From a bacterium (GTDB lineage Bacteria > 4484-113 > JAFGCY01): DNA of 64,000 bases. Below the pieces are notes generated by a model. That model was not told the DNA's origin. It did no database searches and saw only the letters and a program-made list of their open reading frames with translations. The stretch's first letter is position 1, and each line of letters begins with the position of its first letter. The DNA lies in assembly GCA_020849855.1 (NCBI GenBank), contig JADZFO010000047.1, positions 1 through 64,000 on the forward strand. The letters run 5' to 3'. The position numbers were made by a program, and so were the translations under genes. Positions 17,499 to 25,548 of the stretch are shown in pieces.

Positions 17499-17990
17499 AT
17501 GTCAATCAAGATTGAGCCGCGCCAGCAAGCCGATGACTGCGTCATTTTGAACCAGCGGCTGCTGGCATACAGCCGTGAGCTGGTGTGGGACGCATGGACC
17601 AGGCCCGAGCGCCTCGCGCGCTGGTGGGGGCCAAAGGGCTTCAGCAACAGCTTCCATGAGTTCGACCTGCGCCCTGGCGGCTATTGGCGCTTCACGATGC
17701 ATGGCCCCGATGGCAGTGAGTATCCCAGTGAGAGCCGCTTCGTGGAACTGGTCGAGCCAGAGCGCATTGTCTTTGACCATCTATCGGGGCACGTCTTCCG
17801 GGTGACAGCCAGCCTGGCCGGGCATCAGTCCGGAACCCTGCTGAGTTTCCAGATGCGCTTCGCGGATCCTGAGGACTTTGAGCGCTGCCGGGCCTTCGTG
17901 CCGCAGAAGAATGAAGAAAATTTCGACAAGCTGGAGGCCGAACTGGCGCGGCAGACCGCGCCGGCGGGCCACACAAAGGAGACGCAATGA
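17499..17990 (+). CDS. SRPBCC/AHSA1-domain protein (first of a tandem pair)
   Basis: A 163-residue START-like protein closely similar to the next gene: both share the run RWWGPKGF/RWWGPNGF, EFD.RPGG.WR and MHGPDG..YP. The two are therefore recent tandem duplicates compared with the more distant SRPBCC gene at 15.5 kb. GGGGAG lies before ATG 17499. Its stop codon overlaps the start of the next gene (ATGA), so the pair is translationally coupled. Confidence 0.88.
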   Translation: MSIKIEPRQQADDCVILNQRLLAYSRELVWDAWTRPERLARWWGPKGFSNSFHEFDLRPGGYWRFTMHGPDGSEYPSESRFVELVEPERIVFDHLSGHVFRVTASLAGHQSGTLLSFQMRFADPEDFERCRAFVPQKNEENFDKLEAELARQTAPAGHTKETQ

Positions 17991-18481
17991 TCGAGGAAGC
18001 AGCCATGAGCATGGCCGCGGCGGAGCTTGACGCACGTTCCATCGTTGTCAGCCGGCGTTTCGACGCCCCGCGCGAGCTGGTCTTTTCAGTCTTTACGGAG
18101 CCCCGGCACCTGGAGCGCTGGTGGGGTCCAAATGGCTTCAGCACCAGCACCAGCGAGTTCGACTTCCGGCCCGGCGGGCGCTGGCGCTATGTCATGCATG
18201 GCCCTGACGGCAGGGACTACCCCAACCGCAGCGTCTTCACGGAGATCACTCCGCCAGAGAGGATTGTCTACCTCAACGGCTGGGATGTGGAAGACGCCGA
18301 GCCGATGTTCGAGGCGACCATCAACTTCGAAGAAGACGGCGCAGGCACGCTGCTGAACCAGCGCATGGTCTTCCCGACTGCCGCGAGCCGCAACGAAGTT
18401 GCGGAGAAGTACGGCGCAGTCGAAGGTGCGCAGCAGCACCTGCAGCGGCTTAGCGACTACCTGAATCAGCTGCAAGACTGA
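17987..18481 (+). CDS. SRPBCC/AHSA1-domain protein (second of a tandem pair)
   Basis: A 164-residue START-like protein: VSRRFDAPRELVFSVFTEPRHLERWWGPNGF opens the domain and GTLLNQRMVF precedes the C-terminal helix. It overlaps the preceding gene by 4 nt. An in-frame ATG at 18005 is a possible later start; I keep 17987 because of the ATGA coupling. It may form a heterodimer or specialise on a related ligand beside its duplicate. Confidence 0.86.
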   Translation: MIEEAAMSMAAAELDARSIVVSRRFDAPRELVFSVFTEPRHLERWWGPNGFSTSTSEFDFRPGGRWRYVMHGPDGRDYPNRSVFTEITPPERIVYLNGWDVEDAEPMFEATINFEEDGAGTLLNQRMVFPTAASRNEVAEKYGAVEGAQQHLQRLSDYLNQLQD

Positions 18482-18571
18482 GCTGGGCCACTGCGGGTAG
18501 AGTCTCAAGCTTGCGCGAAGTACTTGAGCGAAAGCGAGACAGGCAGCCAGCGCGCTGCGGGAGGATGATTC

Positions 18572-19003
18572 ATGGCAAACAAGAGCATCACCGGCACCTG
18601 GGTCTCCTGGGCGCCCTACTTCCACAGCATCCTGCGCATTATTGCCGCGGCGATTTTCATGCTCAGCGGCACGATCAAGCTCTTCTCCTTCCCGCACCCA
18701 ATGCCGCCTGAGGCCGGAAAGCTGGTCTTGCTGTCGCAGGTTGGCATCGGCGGCATTCTGGAATTCGTCGGCGGAGTCCTGCTGCTCATCGGTCTGTTCA
18801 CCCGGCCGGTAGCCTTCATCATGTCCGGCATGATGGCGGTGGCCTACTTCCAGTTCCACGCGCCCGGCGGTTTCTGGCCCTCGGCGAATGGAGGAACCCC
18901 CGCAATCCTGTTCTGCTTTATCTTCCTGTTCTTCAGCGCTGCGGGTGCCGGCCCCTGGAGCCTGGACGCGCAGATCGGACGCAAGAGCCACGCGGCAGCC
19001 TAA
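18572..19003 (+). CDS. DoxX family membrane protein
   Basis: A 143-residue inner-membrane protein with four predicted helices. It shows the DoxX pattern: ILRIIAAAIFMLSGTIKL in helix 1, IGGILEFVGGVLLLIGLFTRPVAFIMSGMMAVAYF in the middle, and a last helix ILFCFIFLFFSAAGAGPWSLDAQI. GGGAGG precedes ATG 18572. It closes the ArsR operon. DoxX relatives are tied to quinone or thiol redox chemistry in some bacteria, which would fit the DUF899 partner, but this is inference. Confidence 0.88.
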   Translation: MANKSITGTWVSWAPYFHSILRIIAAAIFMLSGTIKLFSFPHPMPPEAGKLVLLSQVGIGGILEFVGGVLLLIGLFTRPVAFIMSGMMAVAYFQFHAPGGFWPSANGGTPAILFCFIFLFFSAAGAGPWSLDAQIGRKSHAAA

Positions 19004-19062
19004 GCTCTGCAGGACAGCAGGGCGCTGTCATTCCCGCATCAGGCACTTGTCTGGCTGTGCGC

Positions 19063-21861
19063 TTAAGGCTCCAGCGTCCAGAAGTAGCCCACCGCAGCAG
19101 AGTCCAGCTCGCTGATGCGGCCATCAAAGTCGCTGTCGAACCAGGGGATATACGCCGGCTCGCTGCTGCTCAGGCCCACCTTGTCGCTAAAGGCGTCCTT
19201 GTCCGCCTGATCAACTATGCCGTCGGCGTTCACATCGCCGGGATGGTTGAAGATGTAGACCGGCGTGCTCAGGCTCAGGCCAAGGCTGCCCTCAGTGTCG
19301 TAACTCTGGGCCCGCAGCTGGGCGATCTGGTTGTTAAAGCCGGTCTCGCTGAAGCTGAGCGATGCGTTGAAGGGGGCGGTCAGGGCTTCCTCCACGATGT
19401 CCTCGGGGCCACCGTTGCCAAAGGGCGCGAAATCAAGGGTATAGACCACGCGGCCCACATCCACCGGCCCGCTGATAGCGGCGCTGAGGTCAAAGCGCTG
19501 CGGGATCAGGCCGAGCGTCTTCTCGCTGGCGGTCACAGCGCTGAATGCGCCAAGTTGATCGGTGTAGTTCTTCGAGACATTGATGTCGTCGATCCACCAG
19601 CCCTTGGGCTGCCCGGCATCCTCGCCACTGGCCAGCTCGTCGCTGTTGAAAACAAAGGCAATGTGCACGGTCTGGCCGGCATAGGCGCCAAGGTCAATAT
19701 CCACACGGGTCCAGTCGGCCAGTACTCCGCTGAAACTCGCCGGCCCTGCGCCGTCCTTAAGCTGGGCCAGGTCCCAGTCCTGGCCGTAGTTCTGGCTGAC
19801 CAGGACGCTGACCTTATCGAAGGCCGAGCCGCCGTTCTCCACGTTGTAGTGGTGATAGAAGCTCAGAGTCGGGTTGGCGGTCGGGCTGAGGTCGATCGCC
19901 TGGCTGACCAGGCAGTCCAGCTCAAAGGCGCCGTAATCGTCGCCAGAGGGCAGGCCGCAGTAGAAGCAGTAGGTCCCGCTGTGCGGCGTGTCTTCACTGG
20001 CCTGCCAGGTGCCCGGCCCGTTATCCATCAGGTTCTGCAGGGCGGTCGGCGTGGTCAGGTAAAGCTGGCTGATCAGGCTGACGTCGTGCTGTAGCGGGCT
20101 GATGATGCGCATCGAGTTGATGCCGTCGAAGTTCTCCTTATAGGGGAAGACCGGGACGGAGTTGTCGACCCAGTAGTTGCGCTCGGCCGGATACTGGCCG
20201 GGGCCGGAGCTGCCGTTGAGCTTGACGTTGAACTGCTCAAAGCCCAGGGCTGAGGTGTCCAGGCTGAAGGTCCAGGGCACGGCGTTCAGGCTCTGGGCCG
20301 GCGCGTCATTCAGCAGCGCATCAATGGAATCGAAGGCGCCATTCACTTCAGGGCTGAGGTTGAAGGTGCCGTGCTCCAGCAGGCGTGTCGGCGGCCGCAG
20401 GATCAGGCTGATGCCGTAGGTGTCAAAGAGGTTAGCCGCATCAACGCGCGGCACCGCAAAGCCGAAGCCGACGGTGGGATCCCCGGTTTCGCGCAGGGCC
20501 AGCCAGGCCTGGTCGTTGGACCAGGTCGGGAAGTAGGAGAAGAGCAGGCCGGCGACAGCCAGCACATGCGGAGCGGCGCCTGATGTGCCGCCAAAGCCCT
20601 GGTAGGCGTCCGTCGCGCCGATGCCGCAGCTGGCATAGTCCTCGCCCGGCGCGGCGATATCAACGCCGGGGCCAAAGTTGGAGCCCCACCAGCCCTCGTG
20701 GCTGATGCGCGCATCAACGGAGTTCGTCGCGCCGACGCTCATGCACTGCGGGTAGGCCGCCGGCCAGCGCTCAAATTCGGCGTCTTCATTGCCTGCGCTG
20801 GCGAGCAGCAGTACACCGGCCTGTTCAACATCGATGCACATGTCTTCTATGACCGGCACCGGGCCAAAATATCCAAAGCTCATGGAGATGGCGCGCAGGC
20901 CGAGCTGTGAACCCAGATAGCCGGCCTCGGCGACGTTCATGTCAGTGCCGTCCACCCAGTTATTGGTGACCTTGAGCGGCAGCACGCGGCAGCCCGGGGC
21001 GCCGCCGACGATGGACAGGTTGTTGTCGGCCTCAGCCGCGACGATGCCGATGCAGCCAGTTCCGTGACCCTCGACATCCTCCATGCTGTTGTCCTGGTTG
21101 ACCAGGTCACAGTTGACAAGCGGGAACTCCACCGCGGGGTCGATCACCGTGTTGACCAGCTCTTCGTGCTGGATATTGCAGCCGCTGTCCATCACGCCCA
21201 GCAGCACTTCTTCGTCGCCGAGGGTGAAGTCCCAGGCGCCCTGGCAGCCAATGCGGCGGATGCCCCATACCACGCCGGACACATCCGTGCTGGCCGTCCA
21301 GCCCGGGTCGTTGGGGTCATAGCAGGGACGGGCAAGGCGGGCAAAGGTGGCCCACTCAATACTGTCAGCAAAATCGCGGCGCAGCTGTTCCAGAACCGTC
21401 TGGCCATCCGCTCCCTGCGGCAGCTCGAAGCCGGCCGCCTGAGTGCGTCCCATGTAGACCTGGTTTGTAATGCGCAGGCCATAGCTGCCGGCGATTGCGT
21501 CCGTCAGGGCTTCATACTGCCTGTTCTCGCGCAGGATGGCATTGCCCTGGTCCGCCGCCCGCTCACCCAGCGGCTGCTGTACCTTTGGCAGGCCGCGCGT
21601 GGAACTGAGGCCGGGCTTGTAGGAAACCGTGATGCGGCTGAGGGAGTAGTCGACCCCCGGCTGGCCGGGGTTTTCCAGGATCGCCTGCCACAGCGCGTCC
21701 AGCTCAGTGCGGCTGTGGGCCGAGCTGCGGCTGTCCACAGGCTGGCCCCCCTGCTGGGGCAGCTTGTCCGGCCCGGCTGAACCGCCGGAACAGGCGGCAA
21801 GGCCAAGGCTGAGGCTTAAAGCCAGGATGCTGCTGCAGACACGGCTTAATCCACTGGGCAT
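19063..21861 (-). CDS. Subtilisin-family (S8) protease lipoprotein with C-terminal dockerin-like pair
   Basis: A 932-residue exported protease. I start it at ATG 21861 (GGAGA upstream, signal peptide immediately after) instead of two ATGs further up. Lipobox GLAAC places the lipidated Cys at 24. The complete S8 machinery is visible: D225 (VMDSG), H266 (GHGTG), oxyanion Asn N358 (SAGN) and S427 (GTSGAAPH). A propeptide-like region lies between the leader and residue 200. After the catalytic domain comes a jelly-roll-like region with Cys pairs, and the last 60 residues form two EF-hand-type loops (GDVNADGIVDQADKDAF, DSDFDGRISELD), a dockerin-like end. It is convergent with the DoxX gene, 59 bp away. 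Confidence 0.9.
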   Translation of the reverse strand: MPSGLSRVCSSILALSLSLGLAACSGGSAGPDKLPQQGGQPVDSRSSAHSRTELDALWQAILENPGQPGVDYSLSRITVSYKPGLSSTRGLPKVQQPLGERAADQGNAILRENRQYEALTDAIAGSYGLRITNQVYMGRTQAAGFELPQGADGQTVLEQLRRDFADSIEWATFARLARPCYDPNDPGWTASTDVSGVVWGIRRIGCQGAWDFTLGDEEVLLGVMDSGCNIQHEELVNTVIDPAVEFPLVNCDLVNQDNSMEDVEGHGTGCIGIVAAEADNNLSIVGGAPGCRVLPLKVTNNWVDGTDMNVAEAGYLGSQLGLRAISMSFGYFGPVPVIEDMCIDVEQAGVLLLASAGNEDAEFERWPAAYPQCMSVGATNSVDARISHEGWWGSNFGPGVDIAAPGEDYASCGIGATDAYQGFGGTSGAAPHVLAVAGLLFSYFPTWSNDQAWLALRETGDPTVGFGFAVPRVDAANLFDTYGISLILRPPTRLLEHGTFNLSPEVNGAFDSIDALLNDAPAQSLNAVPWTFSLDTSALGFEQFNVKLNGSSGPGQYPAERNYWVDNSVPVFPYKENFDGINSMRIISPLQHDVSLISQLYLTTPTALQNLMDNGPGTWQASEDTPHSGTYCFYCGLPSGDDYGAFELDCLVSQAIDLSPTANPTLSFYHHYNVENGGSAFDKVSVLVSQNYGQDWDLAQLKDGAGPASFSGVLADWTRVDIDLGAYAGQTVHIAFVFNSDELASGEDAGQPKGWWIDDINVSKNYTDQLGAFSAVTASEKTLGLIPQRFDLSAAISGPVDVGRVVYTLDFAPFGNGGPEDIVEEALTAPFNASLSFSETGFNNQIAQLRAQSYDTEGSLGLSLSTPVYIFNHPGDVNADGIVDQADKDAFSDKVGLSSSEPAYIPWFDSDFDGRISELDSAAVGYFWTLEP

Positions 21862-22000
21862 CACGGTCTCCATCTTGAAGTGCAGTCTGGGGCCGGGCAC
21901 GCGGCCGGCGAAGGCAAACTCAGAGAATAGCGCAAGTTGCCACGATGTTAAACAATTCGCGGCCAGGCGAAAGCCGCACTTGAACCGGTGTTAACTAAGG

Positions 22001-22006
22001 TATAAA
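22001..22006 (+). promoter_or_regulatory. TATAAA box close to start codon
   Basis: TATAAA ends 5 nt before ATG 22012, with a -35-like TTGAAC at 21980-21985 (15-nt spacer, short). Like the box at 4034, it implies a leaderless transcript. Confidence 0.35.
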
Positions 22007-22011
22007 CGCGT

Positions 22012-22818
22012 ATGGCTCAGGATCCCTGGAAGCGCGCGCACCAGATCAAGCGTCTGCGGGACCAGCAGGCGCGCGAAGGCAGTCCGGCCGGCAAGGCCGG
22101 GCCGCCGCTGATTCTGCGCAGAAAGAAAGCGCCGCTGCTCGGCTGGGTCATTGCCCTGCTGTTGCTGGGCGGACTCTTTGCGGCCTGGTACTACCGCGAC
22201 CTTTGGCTGCCAAGCCTGCGCGAAGAGGCTGTCAGCAATGCGCCGGAGCCCGTACGCGAGGTGGCGCAGAAGATCCCCGAGAAGCAGGTCAGGCTGGAGG
22301 CACAGCTTTTTGACCGGGGCCTTGGCATGGGGCTGCGTCTGGATGCGGACTATCTTGAACTGCTGGCCGGTATGCGGGACAGCGACCCCGGCTGGAAGCT
22401 GACCAGCACCGGGGCCAGCAGCGTGCGCCTCAGCGCGCCGGGAGCGGTGGTCAGCGCAGTCGGCGGGCGGGTGCAGAACTACGAGCTGCAGATCGACCAG
22501 ATCTATGCCAGCGAGGCCTGGCAGCCCTGGCTGAAGGGCCTGCAGGAGGCGCAGCTCAGCCCCGAGCTGCGCTACACCGCGCTAAGCGGCGACGAAGAAG
22601 CGCCAGTGGGTGAAAGCAAGTACGAGCTGCAGGGGGAGTCCTTTCAACGCAGCGATGGCTGGGTCACTCCGGTGTACATGCTGCGCTTTAACGACAACAA
22701 GCTGCGCAGCCTGGAGCTGGGCATCAAGTTTGGGGTGGCCGAGCCGGCGCCTGAGGCTGCTGCTGCCGATCCCGGGGAAGGCGCGGGCAAGACGGAAGAC
22801 AGCCAGCCGGGTGGGTAG
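22012..22818 (+). CDS. Single-pass membrane protein, unknown function
   Basis: A 268-residue protein with a short basic cytosolic head (RAHQIKRLRDQQ), one membrane helix at about 44-62 (LLGWVIALLLLGGLFAAWYY) and a soluble outer part of about 190 residues with no recognised domain, ending in an Ala/Glu-rich tail. No Shine-Dalgarno sequence precedes the ATG. It is followed after 9 nt by a lipoprotein gene, so the two probably act together at the envelope. Confidence 0.65.
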   Translation: MAQDPWKRAHQIKRLRDQQAREGSPAGKAGPPLILRRKKAPLLGWVIALLLLGGLFAAWYYRDLWLPSLREEAVSNAPEPVREVAQKIPEKQVRLEAQLFDRGLGMGLRLDADYLELLAGMRDSDPGWKLTSTGASSVRLSAPGAVVSAVGGRVQNYELQIDQIYASEAWQPWLKGLQEAQLSPELRYTALSGDEEAPVGESKYELQGESFQRSDGWVTPVYMLRFNDNKLRSLELGIKFGVAEPAPEAAAADPGEGAGKTEDSQPGG

Positions 22819-22827
22819 AATAGGGCC

Positions 22828-23502
22828 ATGCAGCATCCCTATCCGGTGCGCGGCCGGCGCAGTCTGGTCGCAGCTCTTGCGGCGGCGCTGGCCTGCCTGA
22901 GCCTGGCCTCCTGTCCGAAGCCTGATGAACACAGTCAGGACCCCGACCCGGCGGCCTTCAAGCCCAGTGCGCCGATTCCCGGCGATAACCCCCTGACCCG
23001 CTATGACAAGCTCTGGCTGGGCATGACTGCGCTGGATGTCGCCCAGCAGTACAACGCGCCGGAGGGGGAGGGCAGCGGCTTCAGCCGCGTTATCCAGGAC
23101 TTCGGCGCGATCCAGAACCACGTCATTGATTTCAACCCGGCCGACACAGAGCATCCTGAGAAGACGCGCCGCATGGTGCTGCGCCTGTACCGCGATGTGC
23201 TTTGTGTGCTGGTCGACAGACGTGAAGGCCTGAGCGCCGCGGAAGCGGAAGCCTGGCACCAGGAACTGGTCAAGCAGTATGGCGAGGACAGCGTGGAAAC
23301 AGTGGCCGGCGCGCAGTGGTCCTGGGGCAGCGAGTTGGGCGTGCTGCTGACCTTCACGCAGGACAACGGCCCAGAGGGCGACATCAAGGCCAATGTGGTG
23401 CTGGAACACAAGCCGACACTTGCAGCCAGCAAGGAGTATGCCCTGGCCTATGAAAAGGTGCATCCAACGAAGAGCCAGGAAGACGGCTCCGGCGCACAAT
23501 AG
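22828..23502 (+). CDS. Lipoprotein with SmpA/OmlA-like segment
   Basis: A 224-residue lipoprotein: lipobox SLASC with Cys29, then a Pro/Asp linker. The segment YDKLWLGMTALDVAQQYNAP resembles the opening of SmpA/OmlA-type (BamE-like) domains, in which LGMT..DV is a common motif; the remainder is not clearly of that family. It is encoded just behind the membrane protein at 22012 and probably cotranscribed. Assignment to an assembly or envelope-integrity role is tentative. Confidence 0.65.
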   Translation: MQHPYPVRGRRSLVAALAAALACLSLASCPKPDEHSQDPDPAAFKPSAPIPGDNPLTRYDKLWLGMTALDVAQQYNAPEGEGSGFSRVIQDFGAIQNHVIDFNPADTEHPEKTRRMVLRLYRDVLCVLVDRREGLSAAEAEAWHQELVKQYGEDSVETVAGAQWSWGSELGVLLTFTQDNGPEGDIKANVVLEHKPTLAASKEYALAYEKVHPTKSQEDGSGAQ

Positions 23503-23554
23503 GCTGCGTGGAGCATGCCAGGCAAACTGAATACGCTGGCGCAGAGCACATGAC

Positions 23555-23583
23555 AACAAAAAGGGGCCGCTCTCGCGGCCCCT
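23555..23583 (-). terminator. Rho-independent terminator
   Basis: Stem AGGGGCCGC (23562-23570) with GCGGCCCCT (23575-23583), TCTC loop. Read on the minus strand it is followed by TTTTTGT, a good terminator for the lipoprotein gene that ends at 23605. On the plus strand the T-tract is weak, yet it may also end the 22.0-23.5 kb pair. Confidence 0.8.
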
Positions 23584-23604
23584 CTGGTTTCCTATACTAC
23601 TGGC

Positions 23605-25548
23605 TCAGATCGCGTGGGCGGTCCTCTTCAGCTGCTCCAGGCGCAGGCTGTTCTTCGGCTCCAGCACCAGCACGGGCTCGATGGGGTTGCTCTGTGTGTC
23701 CACATAGAAGTAGACATCCAGCTCAACCTCATCTTCGGCGACCAGGTCCTCCGGCAGCAGATCCACCGGTTCGGCGTCAATGTCGTTCTCAAACTCGGTG
23801 TCTGCATTGAACTTGAAGGTGCGCTCTCCGACAATCAGCTCGGCCAGGTCAGGGAAGTCGCCGCCATCGATCACGGTCTCGATGTTGAAGCGCATATGGT
23901 TCTCACCGGGGATGTTCAGGAAGCGGCCGCTGACCTCCGCCTCGACGCGCTGATAGCCGGCGGCTTCAAAGGCGAGGTCCTCAATGTCAGTTGCGGTGTC
24001 GTCATCACTGATACAGTCGCGGTCGTCGTCGATGGACTCAAGCTCGTCTGAGAAGTCGCCGTCGTTGTCAGTGTCGACGCGGACCAGGTTCTCTGCGTAG
24101 ACCAGCTGCGAAGACCAAGTGCTTGTGGTGCCGTCTGGGTATGTGATTACGGCAGTTACTGTGACCAGGTAGCCACTGCCAGCGGTGTTGGGCTCAATCT
24201 GAATGTCCACGTCGATATCAACCGCACCGTCCAGCGGCAGGTCGATGGGGATGGAGGTCAGCACCAGATCAAGCGGGTTGACGAGGCCATCAAAGTCGCC
24301 CTCACCGTCATCGGTCCCGCCGCTGCTGTCATTGCCCGGCGGATCATCTGTGCCGTCATCGTCGCCGTCTTCAACGCCGTCCTTGGACGCTGAGCGGACA
24401 CTTGCACCGGCGCGCGGTGTGCCGTCGGCCAGGTTGATGGTCGGCGCATAACGGAAGTCCAGGTACACACGCGTTCCGCCGGTGAGTCCTCCAACGACGG
24501 TGGTCACACCATCAGCCAGCAGTTTGGCGACGCCGCTGACGTTGGAGCGGTCAACCACGTCGATCGGGGCAATGACACGGCTGGAGAACTTGCCGGGGCC
24601 AAAGGCGCCGCTGCCATTGCCGTCAAGGTTGAACAGGTCTGCACCGGTGATGGTCAGGGTGGCGCGCAGGTCAACGGCAGTGTTACCGCTGCTGTCCGCT
24701 CCGATATTGCCCTGGCTGTCGACCGCACTGACCACAAAGCTGTCGGTCGGAGTCCCGGTCACAGCGATGTTGTATGCCGGCGGCAGGCCCGTGCGGGGGG
24801 TCACCTGGCTGCGCAGGACCTCAATCGGCGCGCCGCCATTGCGCGAGATGTAGTACTTGCTGACGTTCGCCTGATAATTCTGGCCGATGGGCGTCAGATC
24901 GCCGACCGTGATCAGGCCGTCTCCGTTGCCGTCCACCCAGTACTCTGTCCTGAGCGGCGAGCTGTCGAGGTTGCGGAAGATCGATGACTGGAAGAAGATA
25001 CCGATCGGTGTAAGGTCAGTCACCGACACCAGTCCGTCGAAGTTATAGTCGCCGGTATTGCGCTCAATCCAGCTCAGGCCGACGGACCCGCTGCCCAGGT
25101 CCTCCACCACCAGGTCCGTGATGATGTTGGATGTGCCCACTGGCGGGATACTGACCCGCCGCTGCGCCCTGCCATAGCTGGCGCTGACACTCACAGGTCC
25201 GCCGCTATAGCCGGCCAGCGGAACAAGGCCAACATCAGCGCCTTGCTCCGTGGGGATCATCAGGGTAAGCAGCTGCTCATTGCCCTGCCAGGCCTGCCTA
25301 TCAATGCTCAGGCCGTCGGGGAGACTGACGCGCAGGAAGGCGCCCTGCTGCGGGACACTCTTGAGACGCAGTACAAAGCCGGATGCGGAGCGCTCCACGC
25401 TCGCGCCATCCACGCTGCCGCCAAAGGGGCTGCTCAGCTCGGGTGCGGGAACAAAGTCGTCACTGACAGTGCCGGATTCTGTGCCGGCACCGCAGGCCGC
25501 GGCAAGCAGCAGCAACAGTAATGCCAGCAGGAACATAACTCGTTTCAT
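23605..25548 (-). CDS. Lipoprotein with paired EF-hand 'DLTPIG' units
   Basis: A 647-residue exported lipoprotein (lipobox AAAC, Cys19). The start ATG 25548 has GAGGAG upstream and overlaps the stop of the MocR-type gene by 4 nt (ATGA), so the two form an operon. Residues about 165-235 contain two dockerin-like calcium loops (TGDYNFDGLVSVTDLTPIG, DGNGDGLITVGDLTPIG), closely matching those of the protease at 4.0 kb. The middle has an Asp-rich stretch (DDDGTDDPPGNDSSGG) and the C-terminal half another calcium-like run (DTDNDGDFSDE). No catalytic motif is visible. The role may be cell-surface binding under control of the adjacent regulator. Confidence 0.8.
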   Translation of the reverse strand: MKRVMFLLALLLLLLAAACGAGTESGTVSDDFVPAPELSSPFGGSVDGASVERSASGFVLRLKSVPQQGAFLRVSLPDGLSIDRQAWQGNEQLLTLMIPTEQGADVGLVPLAGYSGGPVSVSASYGRAQRRVSIPPVGTSNIITDLVVEDLGSGSVGLSWIERNTGDYNFDGLVSVTDLTPIGIFFQSSIFRNLDSSPLRTEYWVDGNGDGLITVGDLTPIGQNYQANVSKYYISRNGGAPIEVLRSQVTPRTGLPPAYNIAVTGTPTDSFVVSAVDSQGNIGADSSGNTAVDLRATLTITGADLFNLDGNGSGAFGPGKFSSRVIAPIDVVDRSNVSGVAKLLADGVTTVVGGLTGGTRVYLDFRYAPTINLADGTPRAGASVRSASKDGVEDGDDDGTDDPPGNDSSGGTDDGEGDFDGLVNPLDLVLTSIPIDLPLDGAVDIDVDIQIEPNTAGSGYLVTVTAVITYPDGTTSTWSSQLVYAENLVRVDTDNDGDFSDELESIDDDRDCISDDDTATDIEDLAFEAAGYQRVEAEVSGRFLNIPGENHMRFNIETVIDGGDFPDLAELIVGERTFKFNADTEFENDIDAEPVDLLPEDLVAEDEVELDVYFYVDTQSNPIEPVLVLEPKNSLRLEQLKRTAHAI

